Shown here: in pieces, positions 40,717 through 49,698 of the stretch
Layout of the letters: each line of letters begins with the position of its first letter
How positions within the stretch are numbered: the first letter of the stretch is position 1
Source of the DNA: Tellurirhabdus rosea
GTDB taxonomy: Bacteria > Bacteroidota > Bacteroidia > Cytophagales > Spirosomataceae
Reading direction: 5' to 3'
Assembly: GCF_026278345.1 (NCBI RefSeq)
Contig: NZ_CP111085.1
Span: 4,556,282-4,620,281, forward strand
Length of the DNA: 64,000 nucleotides
Translations under genes and position numbers: made by a program
The notes under the pieces: generated by a model
What the model saw: only the letters and a program-made list of their open reading frames with translations
The model's database searches: none
Told to the model about the DNA's origin: nothing

Positions 40717-41253
40717 CGCGTGGGGTACTGCGGTTTATGAACCGATAAAATTAACCTATTTTCGGATAAGTCTCTAACCGGACACCACGGGGCGGTCAAT
40801 AAACCCGTTTGCCGTGTCTGACCAACCCGGCGGAAGGAGAAAGCTGAACTGTTTGCGACCGGTTACCCCGATGTCGCCGGTTGGCCCGTCGCATAGCGAC
40901 CAAACCCGCTTCTTCGCCATAGTTTGGTCGCTACGCGACGGAAACACCAGGGGGTGCCCGAGGCTACAAACGTTGGGTCGCTGCGCGATGGAGACTTGGC
41001 AAATCACTCCGATTCAGGCGTTGAAAACATATTCTCCAGGCTGATACCGCATTAAAGGACTCGCCCGGCCGGAGGGTTGTCGCCCGGGGCCGGTTCGTGC
41101 CTGGGGACGGCCCGGCGTATAGCAGGCTCCGGTGGTCGAGCCGAAAGGCGGTTTCGTCGGTAAAATTGGCGGGCAGAAAGAATGGAGCGTTAACTTTCGG
41201 TCACTTTAGGCTTTCCTAAAAGATTTGTGGGCTATCTATTAAACTTCGTGTTC
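40717..41253. other. Divergent intergenic region between two surface-protein genes
   Basis: A gap of 537 bp between the leftward phosphatase and the rightward TonB-type gene. It contains the GGTCGC-type repeats described separately, and near its right end the sequence TTAACTTTCG (41190-41199), preceded by TAAAATT at 41161, a promoter-like layout similar to the ones at 13161 and 19086. Two overlapping open frames of about 76 codons come from the repeats and have no family resemblance. Confidence 0.6.
40886..40991. repeat. Inverted and direct repeats of a 20-bp GGTCGC-rich unit
   Basis: CCGTCGCATAGCGACCAAAC at 40886-40905 pairs with GTTTGGTCGCTACGCGACGG at 40922-40941 (19 of 20). A diverged third copy, GTTGGGTCGCTGCGCGATGG, lies at 40972-40991 in the same orientation as the second. 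The first pair can form a hairpin with a 16-nt loop. Confidence 0.8.
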
Positions 41254-43698
41254 GTGAAACAAAGCTACTCCTTGCAAAATGCCTCCTTCGCCTCCGGACT
41301 CATCCTGCTCTGTGTCTGGATGTTGCTGTTTCTGTCCGTTCCGGCTCGAGCCCAGACCGACCGTTCGGTAAAGGTCAGCGGCCTGCTGCTGGACGAACAG
41401 CAGAAACCGGTTCCCTTCGCTACCGTCGCCCTTTTCCGAACCGGCGAAACGGCCCTGCTGACGGGCGCGGTCTCCAATGAATCGGGCCGGTTTGAACTCC
41501 AGGCCCGGCCGGGCAGCTACTTTCTGAAAATCACGGTGCTCTCGTACCAGGAAAAAGTGGTTCAGGGCGTTACGGTAGGCAGTCAGCCCGTCGAAATCGG
41601 GACGGTGAAGCTGGTGCCGAGCGCCAAAAATCTGGAGGAAGTCGTCATCAAAGGGGAGCAGAGCGTGATGGAACTGGCCCTCGACAAGAAGATCTTTCAC
41701 GTCGGCAAAGACCTCGCCAACGCGGGCGGGACGGCGACCGACCTGCTCCGGAACGTGCCGTCGGTGGCGGTGGACGTGGAAGGCAACATCAGCCTGCGGG
41801 GCAGCGGCAGCGTCCGGATTCTGATCGACGGCCGCCCGTCCGGGCTGGTCAGTCTGAAAGGCGGGGCCGGGCTCCAGCAGTTGCAGGGCAGCATGGTGGA
41901 GCGCATCGAGATCATCACCAACCCGTCGGCGCGCTACGAAGCCGAGGGCATGGGCGGCATCATCAACATCATTCTGAAAAAAGACCAGAGCCAGGGCTTC
42001 AACGGCTCGTTTGACCTCATTGCGGGCAATCCGGCCAACTACGGCGCGGCGGCCAACCTGAATTTTCGCCACCGCAAGGTGAATTTCTTCGTCAATTATA
42101 CCGGCTCGTACCGGAATACGCCCGGACGCAACTCGCTCTACCAGCGCGTTTTCGAAGACGATACGACCATCACCAGCCGCCAGCGCATGGAAAGCCGCCT
42201 GAACGGACGCTTCAACACGGCGCGGGGCGGTATCGACTTTTTCATTAATTCCAAAAACACGCTGACGGGCGCCTATACGTGGCGGAAAAGCATCGGAAAG
42301 CGGTTTGCCAACATCGACTACCTCGACTACGCCCCGAACACGGAAGTGCTCAGTTCGCTGACCTACCGGACGCAGGACGAGACCGAAACCGAGCCGAACT
42401 CCGAGTATGCCCTGAGCTGGAAACGCACCTTCGCCCGCAGCGGCCACGAACTGACCGCCGACCTGCGCTACCTCGACAACTGGGAAAGCTCCGACCAGCT
42501 TTTTACGGAACGGCGGTTCCTGCCCGGTGCCACCCGGCCGGTGGGCGATACCCTGTTCCAGCGTTCCCTGAACGACGAAACCGAAAAGCAGTGGCTGGCG
42601 CAGATCGATTACGTGCAGCCGTTCGGCAAAGACGGGAAATTTGAGGCCGGAGCCCGGAGCAGCTTCCGGGACATGACCAACGATTTTACGGTGCTGCAAC
42701 GGGTCACCCAAACGGTCTGGGAGCCGCTGCCAAACCTGACCAACGATTTTCTGTACGAAGAAAATATCCACGCGCTGTACGGCATTCTGGGCAACAAAGC
42801 CGGGAAATTCTCCTACCAGGCAGGTCTGCGCGCCGAGTGGACGGACGTGACGACGACGCTCCGGCTGACCCGGGAGGTGAACCCGCGCCGGTACGCCAAC
42901 CTGTTCCCGAGCGTTCACCTGACCTACGAACTGCCCCGGCAGCACGCCCTGCAGGTCAGCTACAGCCGCCGTGTGCGCCGTCCGAACTACAACGACCTTA
43001 GCCCGTTTATGACCTACAGCGACGCCCGCAACTTTTTCAGCGGCAACCCGGACCTGAACCCGGAATTCACCGACGCCTTCGAACTGGGCCATATCCAGAC
43101 GATGCGCAAAGGCTCCATCAGTTCGTCGCTGTACTACCGGCACACCACCGGCAAGATTCTGCGCATCCGCCGCGTGGACGAGAACGGTTTTTCGAACACC
43201 CGCCCCGAAAACCTGGCGGTGGAAAACTCGTTTGGCTATGAATTTACGGCGGCGTATTCGCCCTGGAAATGGTGGAAACTGGACGGCAGCTTTAATTTCT
43301 TCCGGGCCATCACCGACGGCGACAACCTCGATACCGGGTTTAAAAGCGATACCTACAGCTGGTTTACGCGCCTCAACTCGCGGGTGACCATGCTGAAAGG
43401 AACGGATTTCCAGCTGCGCGGCAACTACGAAGCGCCGCAGCAGATGCCCCAGGGCCGCCGCAAAGGATTGGCCGCGCTGGACATCGCGTTCAGCCGCGAT
43501 ATTCTGAAAAACAACGCGACGCTGACGCTGAACGTCATCGACGTGTTCAACTCCCGCGTGTTCCGGAGTATCACCGAAGGTCCCAATTTCTACACCGATT
43601 CGCGCTCGCAGGGCCGTTTGCGGCAGGTCAACCTGACGTTCAACTACCGGCTGAAGCAGGCTAAGAAGAAAGGCAAGGAATTTACGGATGGCCTGTAA
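41254..43698 (+). CDS. TonB-dependent-receptor-like outer-membrane protein
   Basis: About 814 residues; GTG 41254 is preferred because it gives a compact signal (ILLCVWMLLFLSVPARAQ), though the frame is open from GTG 41227. A carboxypeptidase-regulatory-like domain (KVSGLLLDEQQKPVPFATVA) is followed by a plug (TDLLRNVPSVAVDVEGNISL, RILIDGRPSGLVSL, RIEIITNPSARYEAEGMGGI) and a large barrel with alternating aromatic strands, ending LRQVNLTFNYRLKQ. It is the same architecture as the protein at 14077-16461. No SusD partner is present, so it is not a starch-utilisation-type pair. The gene converges with a T9SS cargo gene and is separated from it by a GC-rich hairpin. Confidence 0.88.
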   Translation: MKQSYSLQNASFASGLILLCVWMLLFLSVPARAQTDRSVKVSGLLLDEQQKPVPFATVALFRTGETALLTGAVSNESGRFELQARPGSYFLKITVLSYQEKVVQGVTVGSQPVEIGTVKLVPSAKNLEEVVIKGEQSVMELALDKKIFHVGKDLANAGGTATDLLRNVPSVAVDVEGNISLRGSGSVRILIDGRPSGLVSLKGGAGLQQLQGSMVERIEIITNPSARYEAEGMGGIINIILKKDQSQGFNGSFDLIAGNPANYGAAANLNFRHRKVNFFVNYTGSYRNTPGRNSLYQRVFEDDTTITSRQRMESRLNGRFNTARGGIDFFINSKNTLTGAYTWRKSIGKRFANIDYLDYAPNTEVLSSLTYRTQDETETEPNSEYALSWKRTFARSGHELTADLRYLDNWESSDQLFTERRFLPGATRPVGDTLFQRSLNDETEKQWLAQIDYVQPFGKDGKFEAGARSSFRDMTNDFTVLQRVTQTVWEPLPNLTNDFLYEENIHALYGILGNKAGKFSYQAGLRAEWTDVTTTLRLTREVNPRRYANLFPSVHLTYELPRQHALQVSYSRRVRRPNYNDLSPFMTYSDARNFFSGNPDLNPEFTDAFELGHIQTMRKGSISSSLYYRHTTGKILRIRRVDENGFSNTRPENLAVENSFGYEFTAAYSPWKWWKLDGSFNFFRAITDGDNLDTGFKSDTYSWFTRLNSRVTMLKGTDFQLRGNYEAPQQMPQGRRKGLAALDIAFSRDILKNNATLTLNVIDVFNSRVFRSITEGPNFYTDSRSQGRLRQVNLTFNYRLKQAKKKGKEFTDGL

Positions 43699-43701
43699 TC
43701 G

Positions 43702-43730
43702 TCGGGGCCGCGGCTCAGCCGCGGCCCCGA
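43702..43730. terminator. GC-rich hairpin between convergent genes
   Basis: TCGGGGCCGCGGCT and its perfect complement with a single-base loop (43716). It lies 4 bp after one stop codon and 5 bp before the other. No T-run, so its strength as a terminator is uncertain. Confidence 0.65.
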
Positions 43731-43734
43731 ACGG

Positions 43735-45861
43735 TTATTCTTTCAGCAAATTAACCCGCTGAACACCCGCGGCCGTGCTGACCTGCAGAATGTACAGCCC
43801 ATTGGCCAGATTGGTCAGAGGAACCACCTGCCGCTGGCGTTCGGATTTCACCTCGACCGTCTGCTCCCAGACGACCCGCCCCTGCAGATTGCTCAGGACC
43901 AGCCGCGCCGCCTGACCGCTCAGCCCCGACAGTTCGACCGTCGTCTGGCTGCGGGCGGGATTCGGGAAGGCACTCAGCCGGAGTTTAGGCACAGCAACCT
44001 TGTCGGGTGCGCTTTCAGACGCCAGCCTCGCCCCGTAAATGGGCGTTCCTTCCTCGCAGTAAGTCGCAAAGGTGCGGGAGGCGTAGGCCCCGTTGGGCAG
44101 GCGGGCTTCCAGCGTAAATACGGTGCCCGACCGCTGATGCACCGGGACGGTGAAATTACGCGACGGCCCCCAGTCACGCAGACCGGCAACGCGGAATTCT
44201 GCACCAGGCGCCCAGCGATTGGCCTCGAAAAACAACGACCCGGAGGCGCAACTGTACGTGGGGGTGGTTATAACCAATTGCGGATTGTCGAACCGGAAAC
44301 AAATCGTAGAGAACAGCCGCTGGACCACCACGTCACCCTGCCGGGCTTCCAGCGTAAACGTGGTGCCGTCGGCCTGGTGCGCCGGGATGGTGAACAGGGG
44401 CGAGGCACCCCAGTCGCGCAGCCCGGCAACGCGGTATTCGATGGGTCCGCCGCTGCCGCCCGCCGTAGCGATGGTTACGTTGCCCGTCTGGCAATTGTGC
44501 ACCGGCTCCAGAATGCGCAGCGGCTCGATGACCTTAAACAGCCAGTAGTCGGTGCCGCCGCGGTTGCCGATGACATCCCAGTTGTTGGAACCGGTGTTGC
44601 CGAGGACCATGTAATTTCCTTCCGGTGTCAGCGCCACGCTGACGGCCTCATCCGAGCCGCTGCCGCCGAAGGTCCGCTCCCAGACCACATCGTTGTCGCT
44701 GTTGAACTTCACAAGCCAAGCGTCGCTGGAACCCCGCTGGCCCTGCTCATTGACGGGCAATGAAATGCCGGCGACCAGGTAGCCGCCGTCGGGGGACGGG
44801 GTTACCGAACCGGCGCGAACCTCGCGGCCCGGTCTGCGCAGCTGTCGCCGCCAGCTCCAGGCGTCCGTGCCGATAAAGAAAGAGGTTCTTGTCGTTATCC
44901 AGGCTTCGGGCTGGCTGAAGCCGGCAGGAGTAAGCGCGGTGGTCGTGCCGGTAAGGGTGTAATCGCCCTGCGACAACCGGGTCAGCGACGTGATGTTGTC
45001 ATTGTCCGGCCCGCCGACGGTTTTCTGCGCCTCCAGATTGCCCGATGCGCCGAGCTGAACCATCCAGATGTCGTACTGCCCGTTGTTGCCCACAACGTCC
45101 CCGTCCCGGGAGGCCGTGACCGCCCCGATAAGAAACCCGGCACCAAACCGGCCGGGGACGATAAACCGGCCCTGGTCAACGGAACTGCCGCCCAGCGCTC
45201 GCTGCCAGAGCAGGTCGCCGGTTCCGGTCAGTTTCAAGACCCAGATGTCGCTTTCTCCGTGCTGTCCGCGCACATCCCCATCGTGGGAGGTGGTGGTGCC
45301 GGTAAGGGCAATTCCACCGTCGGAAGTAATCATTACATCGCTGGCTGAATCACTCCCGGAGCCGCCAAATCGTCTGACCCAGACTAAGTTACCGCTTGCG
45401 TCGAGTCGGGCAACCAGCAGGTCGTTGTCTCCTTTGGCCGGTAGCGGCACATTGCCGTTTTCAGACGTTGTGAGTCCGGCTACCACACAGCCACCGTCGG
45501 GAGTGGCCGCTACTGCGCGTAATTCATCGACGGACTGTCCGCCCAGTGTTTTCTGCCAGAGCCATTTCCGGTCTTTGTCGATTTTGACGATCCAGCCTTC
45601 GCTGAAGCCTTTGCTGCCCACCACGTCACGGTCATTTCCGTAGGTGTAACCCACCAGAAAGTAGCCACCGTCCGCGGAGGCCACTATTTTCTGGGCGTAG
45701 TCTTCTCCGGTGCTGCCGTAGGTGTTTTGTCCGGCAAACGTCTGGGCCCGGGTGGGAGCGACGAAAGAGAAAGAAAGCAGGGCGAGCCACAAAGTAGCGG
45801 CCAGCCAGTTGATGTCGCGGAACCGGACCGCGGTCGGAAGGAGCGATAGAATTCGTTTCAT
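43735..45861 (-). CDS. T9SS-exported repeat protein
   Basis: A 708-residue secreted protein from ATG 45861 (signal LAATLWLALLSFSFVAPTRA). Residues 40-440 are about eight blades of the type GGxSxDxxxxVxxTxDGGxxxxG followed by a D-x-W-x-x-K/R-x strand (for example LGGQSVDELRAVAATPDGG, FGGSGSDSASDVMITSDGG). This repeat is common in Bacteroidota surface proteins and predicted to form a propeller. Two Ig-like repeats follow with EYRVAGLRDWGASPLFTIPA and EFRVAGLRDWGPSRNFTVPV. The C-terminus (LRLSAFPNPARSQTTVELSG to GVQRVNLLKE) is a T9SS sorting signal. The role is likely adhesion or scaffolding. Confidence 0.88.
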   Translation of the reverse strand: MKRILSLLPTAVRFRDINWLAATLWLALLSFSFVAPTRAQTFAGQNTYGSTGEDYAQKIVASADGGYFLVGYTYGNDRDVVGSKGFSEGWIVKIDKDRKWLWQKTLGGQSVDELRAVAATPDGGCVVAGLTTSENGNVPLPAKGDNDLLVARLDASGNLVWVRRFGGSGSDSASDVMITSDGGIALTGTTTSHDGDVRGQHGESDIWVLKLTGTGDLLWQRALGGSSVDQGRFIVPGRFGAGFLIGAVTASRDGDVVGNNGQYDIWMVQLGASGNLEAQKTVGGPDNDNITSLTRLSQGDYTLTGTTTALTPAGFSQPEAWITTRTSFFIGTDAWSWRRQLRRPGREVRAGSVTPSPDGGYLVAGISLPVNEQGQRGSSDAWLVKFNSDNDVVWERTFGGSGSDEAVSVALTPEGNYMVLGNTGSNNWDVIGNRGGTDYWLFKVIEPLRILEPVHNCQTGNVTIATAGGSGGPIEYRVAGLRDWGASPLFTIPAHQADGTTFTLEARQGDVVVQRLFSTICFRFDNPQLVITTPTYSCASGSLFFEANRWAPGAEFRVAGLRDWGPSRNFTVPVHQRSGTVFTLEARLPNGAYASRTFATYCEEGTPIYGARLASESAPDKVAVPKLRLSAFPNPARSQTTVELSGLSGQAARLVLSNLQGRVVWEQTVEVKSERQRQVVPLTNLANGLYILQVSTAAGVQRVNLLKE

Positions 45862-46088
45862 AACGGATAGGATTGTTGGTTTTGTCTCGCTGTCAACTTT
45901 TGAAAGCAGCACTAATGTATCCCGGCAGGGGATGGAGACAATGCCCGGAAGGGTGATCTTTGTCATCGGTCCGACTGACATTCGACCGGGGCGAAGGCAG
46001 GGTGAGCCGGGCAAAGGACAAGTCCGGCAACGGGAAAAACCGGCGTTGCCGCTGCGTCACTGCTTATGAACAATTTAGGTATTTTCTG

Positions 46089-46096
46089 TAGCTTTG
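46089..46096 (+). promoter_or_regulatory. -7 element TAGCTTTG of the orphan kinase gene
   Basis: TAGCTTTG is a perfect match to the Bacteroidota -7 consensus TAnnTTTG, located 28 bp before the ATG at 46124. A clear -33 TTTG was not identified at the expected distance. Confidence 0.45.
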
Positions 46097-46123
46097 GGCA
46101 TAGCCACATAACGCCGCTTTTTG

Positions 46124-47197
46124 ATGAGGTCCCTGAACTATTCCCGCTACGACTGGGTGTTGCAGCTTCTGATTCTGCCGGTGTACATCGGACTGCTGAA
46201 CTGGATTCTCATCGGGGAGACGTACTGGCAGAACCGCAGTACGCTGCTGATGGCAACGGGCATAACGTTTGTGACCTCGTTTGCCAACTGGCTCGTCAAT
46301 AACCAGGTGGCGGCGTTTGTCAACCGGAAATTCGGCGACCCCAACATCTTCCTGCTGCGCTCGATGATCCGGTTCGTCTGCACGTCGTCCGTATCAACCT
46401 CGTTCGCCTGTCTGCTGTTCGGGCTGTACACTATCCTCGAACTGCCCGGTTTTGTGGCCGACGGCGCCCGCCTCGCGTTCGGAATCCTGTATACGCTGGG
46501 AATCGTTGCCGTGGTCATCATTACGTACGAGGGAATGGATACGTATAGGTACTGGATGCAGTCGCGCCGGGAAGTGGATACGCTCAGCAAGGCGCAGCTT
46601 CAGGCGCAGTTCGATGCCCTCCGGCAGCAGGTAAATCCGCATTTTTTGTTCAACAGCCTGAATTCCCTCATTTCGCTCATAGACGAAAACCCCAGACAGG
46701 CCGGGATTTACGCCGAAGAACTGAGTTCGGTCTACCGGTATCTTCTCCGCAGCAACGAAGCCCCGCTGGTTCCCCTGTCTACCGAACTGGACTTTGTCAC
46801 CTCGTATTATCACCTGCTGAAAACCCGCCACGGCGACGCTATCCAGCTGGTGACGCGCATCCTGCCGGGCATGGAAGAACGGCAGCTTCCGCCGCTGACG
46901 TTGCAGCTGCTGATCGAAAACGCCGTTAAACACAACGTGGTGCTGCCCGAACAGCCGCTGACCATTCTGCTCGCGACGGACGGACCTCAGCTGGTGGTGA
47001 GCAACAACCTCCAGCGCAAACCCAGCCGGACGCTGTCCAACGGCGTGGGCCTTTCCAACATCCTGACCAAGTACCAGATGCTGGGCCAGCCCGCCCCGGT
47101 GATCGAAGACAACGGCCGCGAGTTCCGGGTGAGGCTGCCACTGGTGGACTCCACCAAGGCGCCCGACTCCCCGAATGTCCCGGCGAAAACCCGGTAA
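46124..47197 (+). CDS. Orphan LytS-type sensor histidine kinase
   Basis: A 357-residue membrane kinase with four hydrophobic helices (VLQLLILPVYIGLLNWILIG, LLMATGITFVTSFANWLVNN, SVSTSFACLLFGLYTILELP, GILYTLGIVAVVIITYEGMD). The phospho-acceptor motif is LRQQVNPHFLFNSLNSLISL, and the ATPase N box LTLQLLIENAVKHN with G box NGVGLSNILTKYQ. It belongs to the same family as the kinase at 7177-8316, but no LytTR response regulator lies next to it; the downstream neighbour is a broken lipoprotein gene on the other strand. Its partner must be elsewhere, possibly the regulator at 6432-7175 or one outside the window. Confidence 0.9.
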   Translation: MRSLNYSRYDWVLQLLILPVYIGLLNWILIGETYWQNRSTLLMATGITFVTSFANWLVNNQVAAFVNRKFGDPNIFLLRSMIRFVCTSSVSTSFACLLFGLYTILELPGFVADGARLAFGILYTLGIVAVVIITYEGMDTYRYWMQSRREVDTLSKAQLQAQFDALRQQVNPHFLFNSLNSLISLIDENPRQAGIYAEELSSVYRYLLRSNEAPLVPLSTELDFVTSYYHLLKTRHGDAIQLVTRILPGMEERQLPPLTLQLLIENAVKHNVVLPEQPLTILLATDGPQLVVSNNLQRKPSRTLSNGVGLSNILTKYQMLGQPAPVIEDNGREFRVRLPLVDSTKAPDSPNVPAKTR

Positions 47198-47247
47198 TTT
47201 TTGTTGAGGGAAAGCCCTGCGGAAAGCATTCCCGGAAAGCCGAAAAG

Positions 47248-48537
47248 TCAGCGCAGCCGCTTCACCCGGAAAATACCTTCTATCGAAGCTGTTCCGGCCG
47301 TTACTCCAGTACTCGTAGCCCGGGTCCAGCCCGCCGGGCTGAGCGTAAACGACCCCACCACGTAATCGCCGCCCGCCGGACCCACCTCCGCAATAATGAG
47401 CGAACCTCCGCTGATGAGGGGCTTATTGCCTTGAATGTAAACGTGCTGATACAGCATGGTGCCGACGGTATGACTGAAGGCCACGTCTGCACTCAGAGTC
47501 CAGGCGTACGTGCCCGGGCTTCGGCCTTTCCAGCCCAGAGAGATGTAATCGCCACCCTTAAAGGCCGCCACGATGTTCTGGGTGCTGTTGGCATCGCCGT
47601 CGAAGGTCTGCCAGTCGCCGCCATCGATGCGGATGGAAATGCCCTCGGGCACCACGAAAATGCGGGCCAGAACCCGTCCTACCACGATGCCGTCCGTCCG
47701 GAAGACCACTTCTACCAGAGCGGGGGTCTCGGCGCTTAACTTGGTCGGGGCCGTGTAGGTGCCTTTGTTCAGCCGGGAGTCCAGCTTTCCGGGGCCAATC
47801 AGGGTCCAACTGTCGATGTATTTCTGATCCACCAGCATGGACGTGGTGACGGGAATGGTTTTGGCCGCCAAACCCTTGACAACTGCCAGTTTGGCCCGGT
47901 CAATGACCTGCCAGACCTTCAGCTCGACGCTCTGGCCCGGTTCGAGGTAGGATACGTCCGGGTCGATGCTGACCGATTTGACAAACGTTCAGTCGCTGAA
48001 ATGGGTCGTTTTTACCGAAATCGTCTTCCGGTTTTTGTCCAGCTCCTGCCCGACGGGAGCCTCCCAGATATCCTTGTCGGTCTGATAAACAATGGCCAGC
48101 GCCTCGGCGGCGAAGTTGGTCAGGTCCTCGTTCCCGTACCGGAAAGAGATCGTCGCGGGCTGGTCGAAGGTCAGGCCGTGGGGCAGCAGCCGGAACGCCT
48201 GGCCGGTGCCGCCGGGACAGTGGTTCTGGTCGAGCGGCTGCACCGAAATCGTCTGGTTGCTGGTCAGGGCACCGGCCGGAATGTCTACCCGAATGCGCTT
48301 GTCTTCGGACTCGATGGAGCTGCCCGCCGGTCCGATGACCGCCGTCAGGAGAGTGCCCACGGGCGTCCCGACCGGGGTGACGGCGCCGCTGGCGGTGGTT
48401 CCCGACGCCGGACTTCCCGTTCCGGGTGTTTCAGGGCTTTGTTCCTGTTCGGGTTTCAGAATTTCGGTTTCCTTTTTGCAGGAAAAGGCGGTAATGAGAA
48501 GCGCAAGGCTTATCAGAAAAGTGCAGAGCTTGTTCAC
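47248..48537 (-). pseudogene. ZU5-like domain lipoprotein (paralogue B), interrupted by one in-frame TGA
   Basis: The frame starts at ATG 48537 with a lipoprotein signal (FLISLALLITAFSC, KKETEI) and runs through a ZU5-like domain (IGPAGSSIESEDKRIRVDIP, FRLLPHGLTFDQPATISFRY) to HFSD, where TGA stands at 47991-47989. The frame continues unbroken after it (TFVKSVSIDPDVSYLEPG and onwards) and ends GIFRVKRLR at 47248. In paralogues A and C the codon after HFSD is TGG (Trp), so one G-to-A change on the coding strand explains the stop. It is either a very recent nonsense mutation, a sequencing error, or, much less likely, a read-through site. The intact protein would be 429 residues. Confidence 0.85.
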
Positions 48538-48610
48538 GAGTAAAGTTGTTTTGGCGCTTCAAGGATGCGGCGCTCTGGCGGCGCGCCCAGCGGGGAGGTC
48601 CGTGAAACGG

Positions 48611-48636
48611 AAAAAGCCGCTCCTGAGGCGGCTTTT
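48611..48636 (-). terminator. Intrinsic terminator of the lipoprotein gene at 48658
   Basis: AAAAGCCGC/GCGGCTTTT stem with a short loop, A-run on the left side so that the leftward transcript ends with a U-run. It lies 22 bp beyond the stop codon. Confidence 0.8.
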
Positions 48637-48657
48637 CGGGTTGGTCAGTAAACGGCT

Positions 48658-49674
48658 TTAGTCCCGTTCAAAAATCAGCGCGTTACTCAGGACGTATTTT
48701 TTCGCTTTTTCTGACGTCCGGCCATCCGTCTCCGTGGTCGTTTTGATCGCTACGCCGTTGCCGGAAACCACCGCGCTGATGGTTTTGAGGTATTCAACCC
48801 GGTCGGCATAAAATACCTGGTCCCAGAACAGCATTTTCGCCGTATTGTCGTACTGAACCAGCCAGGCTTCCGTCTCGCTGTCGCTGTCCCGGGCCGCGAG
48901 GACAATCGTGTTTCGGCCGTTGGCGAGCAGCGTGTCCAGCACGACGATTTTTATGTGGGGGTCCTGCCGAAGATCATCCGGAATGATATTGCCCAGTTGC
49001 AGCCGGGTAAACTCCGCCTCCGAAAGGTCCGGGCGACTCGCCGTCCGGGCGGCCACGTACGCCTCATCGACCGTAACCGATTTCAGCTGAACCGGCCCCG
49101 CCCCGAGTCCCATGTCGCATTCAATGCGGGTGATGCGCCACCGGCCGTTTTCCCGTTTCAGTTCGATATTCCGCTCCATCGGACGGTCGAAATGGTTGCC
49201 GAAAAGCGTGGCCAGCACCTTGTCCGGCCCCAGCTTCCGGAGGCGAACGGGCGAATCGGTCCAGAACGCCGGGTCCCAGTCCTGCGCGCAGAAGTACTTG
49301 TCGGCATCCAGACAGGAGGGCACGTCATCCACCGCTTCGGCCTGCCATAACTGGCTGCATTCCCGGTAAAAAGCGTACTCACCGGCGATGAATTCGTCGC
49401 TGACGAAGCCGCTGGCCTTGAAATGGGCAAAATACCGTTCCAGCCGGGGCTGGTTCAGGGCCAGATGTTCGTCCCGTTCTTCGGTAAAATCGACCCGTTT
49501 GGTACTGTCCTGCGAAAAAGCGATGTACCATTTATAAAACCCGTGGACCGTCTGGGCAATGGCCGCCGAGTCGGAGGGCGGGGTGCCGGTCGCGGAAAGG
49601 GTGCTGTTCGGCGTCTTTTTCTGGCAGGCCAGCAGTCCGGCCGCCAGCAGGACAAGGAAGGTAAAGTGTTTCAT
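48658..49674 (-). CDS. Hypothetical lipoprotein with DUF3828-like domain
   Basis: A 338-residue lipoprotein (signal LVLLAAGLLACQKKT). The mature N-terminal domain contains TVHGFYKWYIAFSQDSTKRV, LERYFAHFKASGFVSDEFI and CAQDWDP, which resembles DUF3828-type proteins: Phe-Tyr-x-Trp-Tyr near the start and the late Ala-Gln-Asp. Then VRLRKLGPDKVLATLFG and RNIELKRENGRWRITRIECD. The last 120 residues form a second domain of unclear family (TKMLFWDQVF-like beta strands). A membrane-protein gene lies 24 bp upstream in the same direction, so the two are likely co-transcribed. Confidence 0.75.
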   Translation of the reverse strand: MKHFTFLVLLAAGLLACQKKTPNSTLSATGTPPSDSAAIAQTVHGFYKWYIAFSQDSTKRVDFTEERDEHLALNQPRLERYFAHFKASGFVSDEFIAGEYAFYRECSQLWQAEAVDDVPSCLDADKYFCAQDWDPAFWTDSPVRLRKLGPDKVLATLFGNHFDRPMERNIELKRENGRWRITRIECDMGLGAGPVQLKSVTVDEAYVAARTASRPDLSEAEFTRLQLGNIIPDDLRQDPHIKIVVLDTLLANGRNTIVLAARDSDSETEAWLVQYDNTAKMLFWDQVFYADRVEYLKTISAVVSGNGVAIKTTTETDGRTSEKAKKYVLSNALIFERD

Positions 49675-49698
49675 TTGCCTGTTTTCAAGGGTAAAAAC

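Noticed and set aside
40774..41044. Two overlapping small ORFs in the divergent gap
   Set aside because: Both are produced by the inverted GGTCGC repeats and share no features with real proteins.
47248..48537. Frameshift explanation for the split ZU5-like gene
   Set aside because: Both halves are in the same frame (distance between starts divisible by 3), so a single stop codon, not an indel, separates them.
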